A DNA stretch of 64,000 bases from contig NW_026251777.1 in the NCBI RefSeq assembly GCF_025024155.1, positions 1 to 64,000 on the forward strand, read 5' to 3'. The notes beneath the pieces were generated by a model. It worked only from the letters and a program-made list of their open reading frames with translations. It was not told where the DNA came from and did no database searches. A program made the position numbers and the translations under genes. Shown piece by piece: positions 29,655-43,340 of the stretch; within the stretch, counting starts at the first letter, position 1, and the number at the start of each line of letters is the position of its first letter. Source of the stretch: Gamsiella multidivaricata. Its lineage: Eukaryota > Mortierellomycota > Mortierellomycetes > Mortierellales > Mortierellaceae.

Positions 29655-31745
29655 TCATTGGGATTCGTTCAGTATCCATCTGTGGTTAACCACCTGGCTC
29701 ATCGTAAGCCGCCTTGCTGGGTCAACTGCCAGCATGCTCTTCAACAGTTCTTCGAGATCTATACACAACAATAAAAAAATAAGACAGGATGGTAAGAACA
29801 ACGTCCACGATTCGTTCCGCATAATGCATGCGAATGTATTGAACCAAAGACCTGAATCATGCATTTACCTGGATTGATGTTTTCTTGCAACGTAAAAGGA
29901 AACATTCGGCGCGAGGCCCTTCTTCGCTTGTAAAAGGCCAGTTTCTTTGAGTCGGTCTCGTACAGCTCTTTTGGCAAGTCCCCGTGGATCATGGTATAGA
30001 GTGTGAGTCCGAGGGCCCAGACATCGGCCTCATATCCATAGAAGAGATCCCAGGTTGTCGACTGGTTGCCTGAGCGCCGGTTGGGCTCTTTGGATTTTTG
30101 ACGCGCAGCGACGTTGTTGTCCATCTCAGGGGGAGCCAGGATCGTGGTTCCGTAAAACGAGAAGCAGGGGGAACTACCTGGCTGGAGATACTTGGAGTGA
30201 CCAAAATCACAAAGCTTGGCGCGATACGTGTTGGTGGAGCGATCGATGCTGATTAACGCATTCTCGTCCTTGACATCTCCATGGACGATGTTCTGTGAAT
30301 GCATCGAGTGAAGTGCAAGAGCAAGCTGTGTAAAGATGGAGCGCACATCGTCCTCTTGGATGGCCGAACCATAGACGGAAGGAGACGAGGATGTGGACCG
30401 CGGCAGTTCCTGGATGTTCTTGGATCGCGTCGAGGCATCCTCGTCCTGGATGGGCTTGTGTAGCTCGATGAAATCAAAGAGCGAGAAGCCGGCCATCTCA
30501 GTAACGATGTACGAGATGTCCTTGTTGGACTGGTCCTCAGGATCAATGTCGCCATAGAGCGAGGATGTGAAATGATCTAGGAAGGCCAGAATGTTCTCGT
30601 GTTCCTTGAGTCGCAAAAGGATCCCCAGTTCGCGCTGCACCTTTTGCTCTACATGGTCACCGGTATGTGGAATCACCTTGATCGCAACCTACACAAAGTC
30701 AAGATGCAGCAAGATCAAGCCAGAAACAGTTAGCAACAAGTAGCCGATTAAGAAATAAGTTCGGATATTTGCAATTTATCTTTACTTCTCGTCCATCAAA
30801 CACTCGCTTGGCAGCAAGTACAAACCCACTGGCTCCGCTGCCGAGATAGCGCGTGACAATGTAGTTCTCCCGGAGAATTCGACTCGTGGCATACGCGCGC
30901 TCAAGCGTGGCCTTGTGCTGAACCTCAAAGGCCGGGAAGATAGTGTCCACAACGCGTCGGAATTCGGAAGCAATGCGGTATTTGTGGTTGCGCTCTGCTG
31001 TGGGAGCAGAAGTGGGAGTCGCTGGATTGGGGGTCGTGCCAGGAGTTGCCTCAATTTCATCGTCGGAGGAGATTACAATGATCTCCCGTGCTGGCGCTTT
31101 TGCGGGGGACACGGATCGGGCTCCCCTATGCTGCTGGGTATTCAGGTCAAGCCTCGGTTTCTTGATTCCAGGCGACAGTGTTTTGCCAGGGTGTTCCTGG
31201 GAGGGGTGTGAGGCAAGGGCAGCAGACAGTTTCCTTTTCTTGGGTGGGACCAGAAGATTCTTCAGATGGATGGTCGTAATGTGGCCCCCGATAGTGACAG
31301 CATTGTTCCCTTGTCCGTGCTTGAATACGGCTCCTTGTTGAGCCACTGACCTTGCAATCGAGGCAGAGGCCTCAAAGGAGGAAGAGGTTGTGGAGGAAGA
31401 GGAGGATGAAGAGTAGGGTGAGAGGGACGAGGTGAGAGAGGGAGAAGAAGGGAAGGATAGTGATGTTGCGGGTGTGCAGGCTGCAGTGAGATCGACGAGG
31501 GTAGGCCGGCACGAAATGGAGGCGGGCGTCAAGGGACTGATAGGACAATGCTGGCCATAGCCTTGAGGGGATGGTCGCGCCGGGCTACGTTCCGAAGCGG
31601 CATTGTTGAAAGGGCGCTTCCTTGAGGTCACATCGCGCGCTCTGAGGACTCTTGTGCGGGGCAAAGGGAGGTCCTCTGTGCACTTTTGATAGATATCTCT
31701 TGGGATGACGATGATGTTGCGGTTGTGATCAATTTGAGCGGCCAT
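29655..31745 (-). CDS. Serine/threonine protein kinase with disordered N-terminus
   Basis: Exons 31745-30786, 30688-29869 and 29758-29655 join in phase to 628 codons including stop. Residues 1-300 are Ser/Pro-rich and probably disordered, with a run of serines. The kinase domain has the glycine loop LGSGASGFV, VAIKV at the exon 2 start, HGDVKDEN as the catalytic loop (HGD instead of HRD), CDFG, an APPE-like segment and DVWALG. The last exon carries subdomain XI, DPARRLTMSQVVNHRW. KDEN in the catalytic loop is shared with PAS-kinase and Sks1/Ran1-like fungal kinases, but I cannot place it further. A Glu/Asp/Ser-rich insertion lies between subdomains V and VI. Confidence 0.88.
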
Positions 31746-34700
31746 TGCGGAGAGAGGACCTGGTGCGAGGGAAGTGTGGAAAAGGTGATGATGATTAGGC
31801 AAGAAGAATTGTTTTTTTTTCTGTTGCTTCGTATGAAAGTGTCCGTGTATTCTGCAGGACTGAGGTGTTGCTGCAGGAGAATGAGGAACGAGAAAAGAAC
31901 TGTGTTTAAAGATTATCTATCCGAAACGAGATTATGGAGAGGTAAGAAGCAGTGGTAGTAGCTGCTACTGTTTTGATAGCCTGGGCAGAACTGCGGAAGA
32001 TGGGTGTGGCGACGCACAGCAAAATGGTTAGAAATGAAAGTCGACTGAAGAGAAGAAAGAAGGATGGGCAAATGCAAAGGAAAACGGGCTATAGAAAAAT
32101 AACCTGTGGAGATTGCGGATATAAATTGGGTATGTCCGAATTGAGTCCAAATGCCTCGCCGCTTCCTCTGCGGTGACTGATCGACCCACCGACCCACCAA
32201 CTGGTTGGCTGCTTGGCCGGTTATTGCAGCTACAAAAAGACTGCGGTGCAACACACACAGACTCGTACTTAAATACAGATACATGGACGAAGAGAGAAAC
32301 GAAAGTACGCAGCAACCAACAAAGCTGCGGTATGATGATGCCGTCGTTGTTGTTGACGACGATGACCAAACAACCAATAAGTGAGGACTAGCGACGCTAC
32401 ACGAAAAGAGTGCAACAACCAACAAACATAGAAAATCTCCTCTATCCTCTCTTTGAGCGATGCGAGTATGACACTTATGAATTAGATGTGTTTGTATGTG
32501 CAGTATTGAGGTCGGCAGGTTTATATTTCTCTTTACAATGGTCCATTTTCAGGGTGAGCTAGGACGAAGACGAAATATGAAAACCACATACAAAAAAAGA
32601 AGCCAAGAGGGTGCAAAGAATGATGAACAGTACACGATAACTGGCCTACGATCGGGCAACAGCAACAGGAAATGCAACCTCGCTGCTCCTGCCCCCGGCA
32701 CTTATGCCAGATAGGACGAGAACAGGGATAACCAATGGCACAGTACTGCCACTGCATGCAACGCCAAAGAAAGAACGAGAGGAAGAAAGAGCCGGGATGG
32801 ATCAAGAAACCGAACGGCCCACCCTGTGCGCCTGCGTGCCTGTCTCCCTGAAACCAAAAGAGTACCAAGTTCTGCATGGCTGACAAGCGAGCATGCGCTT
32901 TTTTGAAGTGTACATAACATATGTGCATACCCATACATAGTACATACACGTACAAAAATAAGCATACACACCCCATTCACTCCACTCGCCCATGGCTGCT
33001 GCACCATTTTACCATTAACCATGCCCAAAAAAAAAAAAGAACAATAAATTAAATTGAAAGGGCAGGCTCAATTCGAGCATAGGAACAGACAGATAGAAAA
33101 AGAAACAACACCAAGACCTGGGAATGAAAGAGGAGAAATACAATCCTTCATACTGGCTGATCAACCGAAAGACCGGCTGACTCGCCTCAATGCCTGGCCC
33201 AAAGGATTTAGTTCATTGAAGAGAAAATGGAGGCATTGGTTCTCCAAACAACATCTCTAGAAACCAGAGAGAGGGAGAAGAGAAAGAAACGTACCTTTTT
33301 TTTTTAACGTGAGCAGGGTTTGATCTGGTGCGGGGAAGGTGTGATGTGGGCGTGTGCTGTGGTCAATATGTTTATGTCAAAGAGTAAAAATTCCTCGGGA
33401 GGATGTATCCTTGCTTTTGTTCGTGTTCTTTCGTTTCAATTGAGGCGTAGTGTGTCTTAATAACTGTAGTTGCAACAGTGGATGGTCGTTTGGTTACTGC
33501 TGCTGCTGGTCGTGGAATCTACTGGCTGGGATATGGGGTTTTTTTTCTCGAGAAGAAATGAGTGTTATAAATGTAAAGGAAAAAGCAATTGAGTGTCAAG
33601 GTGGATAGAAAAGGTGGTAGATGTAGAAGATGTAAAGCGTGAGGATTATGCGGAGAGCGCAACGGGCGGGGGTATCGTTGTGGACGACGGCAAAGCTGAG
33701 AGGAAAAAGTCCATTGGGGTTCGGAATCAAAGTGGAATGAAAGAAAAGTGAAAGAAAAGGGCGAGTGAGCAAGGAAGAGACGGGTACGTGAGCGGGTGAG
33801 ATGGAATGAGGAGGAGGAGGAGAGAGGGTGTGGGAGCAGAACAGAGGGAACGAATGTGCAGATGGAGAAAAGGACAAGGAAGGAGAATAAGACCAAGCCA
33901 AACAGCTGCACCCTCCAGGGCTAAAAGAGTCAGCCAAGTTCAGGTCAGGTCAGGTCCGTTTCTACACCAAGCAAGACAGAAAGATCACACACACACTACT
34001 CTGTATAGGCTAGTCTACAACTGTAGTCTATACAGGATTTATTCAATTGAATTAAGACGATTCAGTCAAGGCAGAGGCCAAGCAAAGCATACACACACCA
34101 CTCACGCTCATACTCACACACCACACTCAGGTATTCAGTCTATCGGACATATTGCATTCATTCACCCATTCATTTCTTATGGGTGCATTCCGCCGCTCAC
34201 TTTGTCTTGCCCCGGTCTTGCCTGTTGGTCTGCTGCGACCATGGATTAGATTGAGTTCGGTACTTATTTTACTTGCTGTTCACTGCACATCCCCTTGGGA
34301 TCCGGATGCCTGCCCCTGCCCCTGCCTTTGCCCCTGTCCCCACTCCTGCCTCCTGTGCGTCTCCTTTCCCCTTTTCCTCTCTCTCATATCGTTTCTTTTT
34401 CCTCTTGGATGGTTACCCGCGCTTTGGTCCTCTCCTGCTGTACCTTTATCCGCTGTTGTGGGGAAAAAATAACAGGCCGATTTAATCGATCGCCCAAAAG
34501 CCAAAACTATATCCTCTTGAATTCATGACCAACCTCCTTGGACTCGAAAACATCAAGGAAACCCACTGTGGCGAACTGTTCAATTGCCACTTCTATCCAG
34601 AAACTACGGAATGCACACATCAAGTAATCGTTAGTGCGCGGAGGAAAAAAAAATATAATAAAGAAGGTCTGCTGGTCATCTACTCGCAGTAATGTCCCTC

Positions 34701-36465
34701 AATTACACTCCCCTTTTTTTTTTTTGTCGATTTCTGAATGTCTTATTATTGACCAAAAAAAGGGCTTTCAATATAGGTCTTGCATCGTGCATTTTGCCTT
34801 GCACCTGCTCAGTGACTTTCTACCGCCAAGGCGAGACAAACAACGAGACCCTAAATAACCAAATACCACATCGCATCTCACCACGAGTACGCGAGATATG
34901 TATTCGATGGCGAGTAAATGCTCAAGGAGAAAAGAATCTATCTACTGCTTCCGAGCTGGAAAGGAAAGGACTTGGATTGAACAAATGACTGAATCACCGT
35001 TTACATATTTCTTTGTTCGCCTGCAAAAGTAACGGTCATCTGCTTGAGATCTGAATGCGGCGCCTACCCTTGCATTTCAAAAGTCGACGGGGTCCTGTTA
35101 AAACTTCCATAGCATTAGCTATAAGAATAAGGACATCCTATTATCCGCTAGCTATTACATCCTACCTTGATCAAAGACGCACAGAACATGGATGCTCGCT
35201 CCACGTGCATGGGATACTTTCACGAATGCGATCTCAGACCGGACAAAAAAAAAAAAAAAAAAAAGGAGGGCACGTATGCTTCGTTACCGGCAACAAGCGC
35301 GATGGAATGGTTGAACCATTGATAGTTATTGAGGTGATGAAGGTGAGCAACAAGAGGCTATAGGCATGGGCAATGCAATAGCATGGGCCTTGGGACCATG
35401 AAAAAAGGGCTCAACATTTCTCAATCTAAAAAAAGGAGGCGTTTGCGTCTGCCCAGGACGACTTGGATGCAATAATCATTCTTCAATTAGCACCATGGCA
35501 AAACACTGTCAACAAGTGGTCCCTCTAGCTGTTTTTGTTTTGGAATTGCTTGAAAGCATTTCGTGTGTATTTTCAGTTATTGTAACCGTATATCGTGTGT
35601 TATTGGCACTTGCTGTTCCACTTAACCTTCCAGCCATGCCACCATGTACACATGTACACCTGTGTATGAGTAATTATCTTAGTTGTGCGCGGTGGTGACT
35701 GAGGCTCTCTCTTTCTCCATATCTCTCTCCTGTGGTGAAACGATTAAGGGACTAGGAAAGGAATCGAAATCGGATCCCTTGAGCAGATAACTGTGTTGGT
35801 CAAGAAGTAAATGCAGCAACTGCAGTAGTAAGGTTGGACGAAAGTGAACAATCAAACAGAATGGGTAACAAGGTTACGATAGCACCGGTGCCAAAGGTCG
35901 TACGAGACAATGCCGATTCCTTTTGTTATTTGTCTATTTCAAATCGATAACCGAAGGTTTGGCCTTCATTCAACGCCCAATGGTGCTCTACAGGTACTGG
36001 AAGGACATGTAGACATTCTTCAATAGCCAACAGAGAGTGCCAGTGGAGTGCCAGGGATGGAAAGAAAGGGGACCTATTCTCACCTCTGTTTCGACAAGTG
36101 AGCCTTGGGCCCTTACAACTTGTAAGACAAAATAAAAGAGAGCAAGAGCACATACGGCTTGTGCGGCCATGCTCAACTGGTTGCAGTGAGACAGGGTCGA
36201 CACGAACATCCATAACGAAATATATAAACCTTAATCTCTAGTACAGCTGCGCCCTTTTTATGAGGAAGGCGCTCTCTGTCTGCGTGTGGGGAATGTGCAA
36301 CTGCTCTATCTCCTCCTCAAGCCAATACGAACAAAGAGTATGTGTATTTCTGAAAATACGACGTAGCAGACTGGAACCGTCAACCTCAGTCTTCATTCTA
36401 CTTCAATTGTTGATGTACAGTTTGTATATTGGTAGCTGTTTCATGCAATAAGGTCGCCATCATAC
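31746..36465. other. Long gene-poor region
   Basis: About 4.7 kb without a gene I can support. Short frames exist on both strands but have skewed, repetitive composition (Cys/Pro at 34300, Ser/Leu elsewhere) and no domain. Features are homopolymers (A10-A20 near 33027 and 35246), CT/GA-rich stretches and a GT/CA-rich stretch near 34090-34130. It may contain the kinase 5' UTR and long non-coding RNA, but nothing shows it. Confidence 0.4.
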
Positions 36466-36467
36466 AT

Positions 36468-37930
36468 GTAAAGACCCACCAACGATACTTAGATTGTACG
36501 TGGCAGAAAAATGCTCTCCTAATATGAACGCTATCCCTCCGGCTCTACAACATCATTAAGGGCCCCATTGGGTTCATATGGCAGGGTTTTACAGCGCGTC
36601 TCCATCGCTTGTTCTGAGGGATCTACATCGCTACAAAGCTCTGTCACTTCTTCACCACCCCAAGATCTCGCTGCTGAATCAACTTTTTGCACATCAAAGC
36701 ACGCCGTAGATTGAGACGAAGCCTTGGATGCTGTGGAAGATGACCTCGACTACTACGACATACAAGTTGCCAAAGCCACGTCCTTGTCTGAAGGACAGAG
36801 CTCAGCGTTTGGATATACCACAGACCCTTAGAGAAATCAACGCATACATCAACCGATACCGGCTCATTGGTAAGTCAGCGATGAACGCCACGTGATGCAT
36901 TGGGGTCGGGCCCTATTATAACGTACCCGTATCGAATATCTTACTTTTATCCAGAGAGTCAGACCGATGAGGATGAGTATATCGATATTGAAGGTATCGA
37001 CGAGCCTCTGGAAGAGAAAGGTGCCAATATCAGGAGTACCTCTCAGCCTTCTTGCTCAAGAACGACGGCTACCCAGGCTATGAGGCTGCCCAAATCTAAC
37101 AAGATGACTGCGCGCCAGGTGGACGACATCCCCTACACACGAAGGATAGCCAAGACGCCAGAGAAGCGTTTGAGCCAGCAGGAAAACAACAGTATCCAAG
37201 CAGCGTACCAGGAAATATCCAAACGAGAGAACTCGCTTACGGAGACAATAATTATCAAGGAAACCAATACGGCCCATGACGCTCGGAAAGATATCCGCGG
37301 TATCCTTCAGGCGTTCGAGTCCTCCTCAGGTCGCCAAAAGGAGTTACATACGCAGCATCTTCGAACAACACGCGCATGGGCTAAGCTCTGTGCTAAGGAA
37401 CGGCCTTATGTGCGACAGCGTGCACTCGAGGAGCATAAGAGTAGGTTCATTTTTTTACTTTACTTCTTTGGAATAACTTCTACATCCATTACGGAGCTGG
37501 AGCTAAAGAGATACTGTACTGTTGCCATTACCGATGAATATCGTTCGTCCAAGACGTGTATCTTTTGCTTCCACCAGGTCCGTCAAGCCCGGTCCCGTCG
37601 TGTGATAAAGGACAAGATCAAAGTCGTGAGCGTCCACGGCACAGTTGAATGTATCAATCCAGATTGCCCGTCGTTCCAGTGCGGACATGTCATCAAACCC
37701 GGAACTCGCACGCCGCTGTGGCAGTCGCAATTGCTTGTCTGGTGCCTTTTTCCTAAGCTACTCCCGGTTCTAGTGCTACCAGCATCACAATCACCGCCAG
37801 TCAGCAAGCACTGGAGTCATTTTCAAGTCCTCGACATCCAATAACGATGCCACGGGCTCCCAAAGTGAAATGGGAATTAGTCTATGATAGACTACTAACG
37901 TTTCAACTATGGGCTGTAGGACTATTGACT
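36468..37930 (+). pseudogene. Decayed transposon copy 1 with Fanzor/TnpB-like C-terminus
   Basis: The first 320 bp match 41862-42190 closely and the last 150 bp match 43150-43345, so this and the next copy share both ends. The middle keeps an open frame (36900-37844) whose C-terminal part reads ITDEYRSSKTCIFC (cysteines near 37556-37567), GTVEC and NPDC (near 37645-37668): the CxxC...CxxxxC zinc ribbon of Fanzor/TnpB nucleases. In the +1 frame at about 37695-37735 follows R-N-S-H-A-A-V-A-V-A-I-A, a degraded form of the RuvC-III RDxNAAxNI block, so a frameshift separates the two. The N-terminal half of the nuclease is not recognisable. Inactive remnant. Confidence 0.6.
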
Positions 37931-39967
37931 ATAAAGGGATGAACTGCATGCAGAGAGTACCCTCCCATGTTTATGTCTCAACTGTGTCATAAGCAATTTG
38001 AGGAAGGGTAAGCAATGTGGCAATCATACGAAGAGTCTAGAGCATACAATCACACTCGCCCCCCTCATGTTTAAAAAAAACAACAAAAAACAACAGCCGA
38101 AAGAAAGATGACAGAATAGAAGGAGAGAGAGAGAGAGAGAGAGATGTAAACCGCTTTCAAAGAGTCAACAGTCGACAAGGCTACTCTCCTCGTGGGATCA
38201 TCTTTGTCTCTTTCAGAATTGATGACTAGCACGCTTCGGTTCCCATCCTCTTTGACTACCATCAGTAGTAATTGGTTTAATATGAAAAGAGGTAGAGTTC
38301 CCGAAGGAACCCTTCAAAAATTGGTTTCAGCAGAAGAGAAAAGGATATGGCCAAGGGCGCAATCCCCTCTGGTTCTGTCGCTTGTTTTCAACTACCCAGA
38401 AGAGGGGATGAAAAAGCATGAAAAGGGCCCAGAGAAGTAAAAACAAAAGTTCACCGAGTTTTATATCCGACGTGGAATTATTGAGTGGCTTGCTTTGTTT
38501 GTTTTTAGGAGTATTTTTTCAGGCCTCTTCTGGCATAAAAGCGCACTGGAGCTCCCTCAACATGATCGCCTTTCTTTCCACTCCCCAGCCCTCCACCTTC
38601 AACTCCTTTGCATCTTCTTTTCTTGGTAAGTTTCTCAGCACGCGATTCCCTTCTTTCACTCTGTTCTTCTCGGAAATAAAAAAAAAAGCCCAAAGGATGA
38701 TTGCTTTGCCGCCCCAGGCAGAATACATAATGTTGATTCGCTTAGCACATATTTCTGGATCTGATTTCGCTTCATTTTTTTCCCTTGGTTCATCCTTTCT
38801 GAACTGAGAAGCACACACGAGAAAACAGCACTTTCATTGTTTTCTTGGCTTATAAATCCAGCTATGTACGATATTAACCACCGTCAATTGGTATGTTTGT
38901 ATCGCATAGACGTCCTATCTCAGTTGACCAATCCGCCACGTATTGTCAAGCAAATCGGTTGTGAACAAGGTAAATATAAATATATTTGTTGCATCGACGC
39001 GTGCCCAACGCAATGGGACTCGGAAGACTTTCGAGGGGAATGATGCACTTATCATGCTAATTCAGACCAAACACAACAATAATGGTGTCAAATTCGTATA
39101 ACCCTGACCTCGACCTCGACCTCATCCATCTCTTTTTTGAACGCGGATAAGCAAAAAGAAAAAGACGTGAAGAGCAATCGAAAGATTCTAATCAATTGCT
39201 TTTTATCTGTTTTTTATTCTTATTCATCAGTTCTAGGTACCGTAAGTGCATGAGTTGTTGATATAGGGATATTGTTCATGTAGCTCAATGTCAAATGTGC
39301 AATAAAGATGTGCTTTCTCTTGGTAATTGAATTTTAATTGAGCAAAAGCCTGTTTGTATTACGGACAAAGGCGGTTTGGGGTCGTGCTTCTGCCCATTTG
39401 GTCGAAATCGCTCATAGCTCTCCCATGCGGTGGACAACTCAATACCGTGCGTCTTCCAATAGAGGGTTGAGAGCACCGTCCAGTCATCCCACGTTAAATT
39501 GAGCCATCATCATCGTTATCGATGTGAATAATGGTGTGTGAATATCAGGTGCAGGTGCAGGTCTAGCGTGCAATTGCCGTCATGGACGAATCTTTCAGGT
39601 GACACGGTTCTTTTCTGCCTACATGAACCCAATAAATCCCATCCCGCCGGTGCCTGCCGGGTACCCAACTTGCAGTCACAATAGCTGGGTCTGCGAGGGA
39701 TTGAGAAGCAGTGGAGCAAGTATCAGCATCATGATCCCGTCGAGCTATCGAGCGAGCTAACTGCCGCTACCAGACCCGATGACGACGATACATTCACAGA
39801 ATACCATATTCGGGCACCTCTTTACCCCGTCAGACAGCAGGATATTTTTTCCGCTCTTTTCTTTTTTTTTTCCTTTTGCTTCTTCTTCCTTCTTCATCCT
39901 CATATCCCCCATACACACTTCCAACCATCTTCACTCTCTATCCTAATCTCTAATCCCATCCTACACC
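37931..39967. other. Gene-poor stretch upstream of the GPI-protein gene
   Basis: No supported gene. It holds a (GA)n microsatellite near 38121-38143 and pyrimidine-rich sequence from 39845 to 39965, which is the likely promoter and 5' UTR of the gene at 39968. Confidence 0.45.
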
Positions 39968-40613
39968 ATGAAGTTCCTTACCACTGCTATTGCTGTTGCT
40001 TCGCTCGCTGCCGTTGCTAGTGCCCAAAGCATCCAGCTCAAGTAAGTGTAGTATATCACTCCCCTTTTTTCAGTGACCTCCGCTTGAATCCGACCACCTA
40101 CTGGGAACCCTCATCTCCGCCCTGTTCTGTCCACTCACTTCGTCTTTTCTTCTACCAATCAATAGCAACCCTACCGAGGGCACCGTCTGGACTACCGGCC
40201 AATCCGGGTACATCTCCTGGACCGGCAACTGTGCCTCGCAGGGCAATGCCTCGAAGGCCGTCGATATCCAACTCGTCAACGGCCCCTCAACAGCGGTCCG
40301 CTTCGTCACCGATTTGGGCAAGCTGGATTGTTCCGGCAGCAACCAATCGGTTACGGTTACGGTCCCCACGTCGATCACCACGGGAACCTACTCTCTCCGC
40401 GTCTTGACTCTGCCCCAGAACTCGTACAGCACGCCCTTCCAGATTAACAACCCCAGTGCTCCTACGACCACGACTGCCCAGACCACGACTGCCCAGAGCA
40501 CGACATCCACTCCTTCTCCTACCGCCAAGCCAAGCTCAGCAAACTCTTTGATTGCTGGCTCTCTGGCCGTCTTGGTCGGAGGTATTGCCGCCGCGCTCCA
40601 GTTCGCCCTTTAA
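39968..40613 (+). CDS. KRE9/KNH1-like GPI-anchored cell-wall protein
   Basis: Exon 1 (39968-40041) and exon 2 (40166-40613), with a 124-bp GTAAGT...TAG intron, encode 173 aa. Residues 1-19 (MKFLTTAIAVASLAAVASA) are a signal peptide. Residues about 24-115 match the KRE9/KNH1 N-terminal immunoglobulin-like domain (NPTEGTVWTTGQSGYISW ... GTYSLRVLT). A Ser/Thr/Pro-rich spacer with repeated TTTAQ follows, then SSANSLIAGSLAVLVGG and a hydrophobic end, as expected for GPI attachment near the Ser-Ser-Ala-Asn. Family members are small wall or membrane proteins linked to beta-glucan assembly. Highly expressed style: CT-rich leader and biased codons. Confidence 0.88.
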
Positions 40614-41861
40614 AGTATCCACTTCGGTCCCTTGAACAAAGTAAAACAACAACAAAGACAATACATGGCCAGCTATAGGCAACATACAGAGATGGAGGAT
40701 TATTACTCTTTTTGCATGCTGCTTGTTGATGGACTGGGAAGGCTCTCTCTCTTATTGTCATATTTCTTGGGTTGACAAACAAATATTTTTTTATTTCCCT
40801 CACCCCAGCTACTCAGTTAGTTTTTATCCGCTCTTTCCATCTGTTTCTGTTGTATCAATAATCGCGAATTCATTCTATCTTCAAAAAAAAGCAGACAAAA
40901 AAAAGCAGACAAAAAAAAATTGTATAGCGTAATAAAGTCAACCTTTGAAAAAACCGTAGCGGCTCTTGCAACTGTGCTGAAAGAAGGGATGCATATATAC
41001 AACCCTCTCCCAGTACATACGGATACATACTGTACACGGTTGTTGTAGGGGGAAGGGAAGTGTATGGGCTGGGAGGGCCTTTTTGTTGACCTCATAGGGA
41101 CAATAGGTCGGTTGCACAATCAATGCGCAAACCAAAACGGATGCATATTTTCCCTCAGAAAACTTTGCATACCTGTGCATACCCAACGGCCCTCGTCGAG
41201 TCGACGATAAAAGAAGTACCTATTTGTGTCTGTTGTTGTTGTTGTTGTTGTTGTTGTCGCCGCCGTTCGCTCGTGAGAATCCTTTGTTTTCCGCTGCTAA
41301 ATTTAAAGCAAAGAGATGCATCGATCCTCCAGTATCGATAGCAGCGAGGAGAAATTGACCAGCGCAGGGTAAAACTGATGCTGTGGAATGTGTCTTTTTA
41401 TTCCGCACCCCCTCTGCTTCCTCCTCGGATGTTCCAAATGGCCGTACTATGCCACGCATGGCCAAATAACTACGTAAAAAAAGAAACAGATAGGTCAAAT
41501 TTTGCGACCTCGGCTCAATCTTAAACATGCCGTTGTGTCTTTTCCGTTCGTGTATGTAGATAGATTAATAGATATCTCGAAGCCTTGTCTGGCAAGTTGT
41601 TGGCCTACATGATATATGACAAAGCAGACTCTCACTCGACTAGGTTTACCCTTCCCTATTTTCTTGCTAGTGGGATTTTCATTGTTCCTATTTGGTAACT
41701 GACTTCCCCACTCGAGGCAGGCTCAGTCTCAAAGACGCGCTGCGCTTTTTTTTTTTATCTCTCATGTTGTACGATAGTACGCGACTTTTGGATTTAGTTC
41801 ACAACAGTCGTCAATCCTAATGACAGTGCTGGGAACCCCTATTTTTGATCACAGGTTAATA
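40614..41861. other. Intergenic
   Basis: No supported gene. It contains a (TTG)n microsatellite near 41230-41257 and two AAAAAAAAGCAGAC repeats near 40885-40910. Confidence 0.5.
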
Positions 41862-43340
41862 ATGTGTAGACCCACCAACGATACCTAGATTGTACGTGGC
41901 AGAAAAACACTCCCCTAATATGAACGCTATCCCTCCGGCTCTACAACATCATTGAGGGCCCCATTGAGTTCATATGGCAGGGTTTTACAGCGCGTCTCCA
42001 TCGCTTGTTCTGAGGGATCTACATCGCTACAAAGCTCTGTCACTTCTTCACCACCCCAAGATCTCGCTGCCGAATCAACTTTTTGCACATCGGAACATGC
42101 CGTAGATTGAGACGAAGCCTTGGATGCTGTGGAAGATGGCCTCGACTACTACGATATACAGATTGCCAAAGCCTTGTCCTTGTCTGAAGCCCATGCTACT
42201 TCGCCGGACAGGCCATTCACGAAGACTTCAAGAAAACGCCCCTTCATTGACCTTCTTTCCGAAACTCTGTCCAACGATCTGGAAAAAGATGAAGGGCCAA
42301 TAGCCTCTAAGACCATGAAGATGATTGAGAAGCTGCAGAAGGTCAAGCTATTGCAGAGCCGGATCAAAGAGTTGCGAAAGGTCGCGTCTTCCAACAGAAC
42401 GTTCGTTTCAGTCAAACAGCATAAATGGCCTTCAGGAAAAAGGGTGTCTGTAGAGGAGCGTAGAGCAGTACTTCATTACTACGAGTTTTGCAAGGGAGAA
42501 AAAGAATGCGAAACTTGTTACGACATCGGATCCTTTTTTACGAACGGCCCATTACATGGAATTCTCACTCAATACCGTCAAGAATATCGTGTTGAAAAAA
42601 GCATCCATGCTACAATCACACTCTATCTTTTGCTTCAGACCTTCGACGAATTGCAATAGAAAGGAACACCAAGGAACAAGCTGTTAACCTTAGAGTCCTG
42701 TTTAACGTATCAAGGTGCCATTCGCGGATCAACCCAAGGTTCCAAGCAAGGAAGCGATTCGCTTGTTGATGAAAAAAAAAGGGTTTCCGTTATTAAGATG
42801 TCGAGAACACTAGGGATTTTGTCGAGACCGAGGATATCAACGCCAAGAGGCGGCACTACCTTCAAGAGCGACGGTCCAACAAGTATAAGGACACCGTGTT
42901 TGTGTATTTGGACGAACCCTACTGTAACCAGGATCATAGAGGATGGCTATTTTGGGCGATCCATCCCTTTGTCAGTTTCTCTCGGTTCAGAAGATAACGC
43001 GACGGAGACAGAAGATGCGCCAAACTGATTGTTCCGCGGGGTCTATTATGTGCGCATGAATAAAGATCTGACGCGAGCTAGCCTCAATCACACCTTGTCC
43101 TGCAAGTCCAAGCCCTACACGCACAGCTCGCCCAACTCGCGTTTTTTTCTCGAGCTACTCCCTATCCTAGTGCTATCAGCATCACTATCGCCGCCAGTCA
43201 GCAAGCACTGGACTCATCTTCAAGCTCTCGACATTCAAGAACGATGTCACGGGGGACCCCAAAGTGAAGATGGGATTATGGTAAGATGAAGGGAGTATGC
43301 TGTTTCAGTGCTCTCGTACTACATATTACCAACAGCTCAA
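41862..43340 (+). pseudogene. Decayed transposon copy 2 with DDE transposase remnant
   Basis: The left 330 bp and right 190 bp match copy 1 at 36468-37930. The frame at 42120-42659 (179 aa) ends with a segment like the helix-turn-helix of fungal Tc1/mariner-like transposases (SGKRVSVEERRAVLHYYEF). Further on, in another frame near 42830-42960, KRRHYLQERRSNKYKDTV and VFVYLDEPYCNQ match the first catalytic Asp region of the DDE domain. Frames are broken and the later acidic residues are absent, so it is dead. Confidence 0.6.

Noticed and set aside
34152..34472. 106-codon Cys/Pro-rich frame as a secreted peptide
   Set aside because: The CPCPCPC stretch comes from a CCCCTG-type simple repeat; no signal peptide or family is convincing.
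35926..36213. 95-codon minus-strand frame
   Set aside because: An overlapping frame has a hydrophobic stretch, but neither has a domain, convincing start context or splice support.
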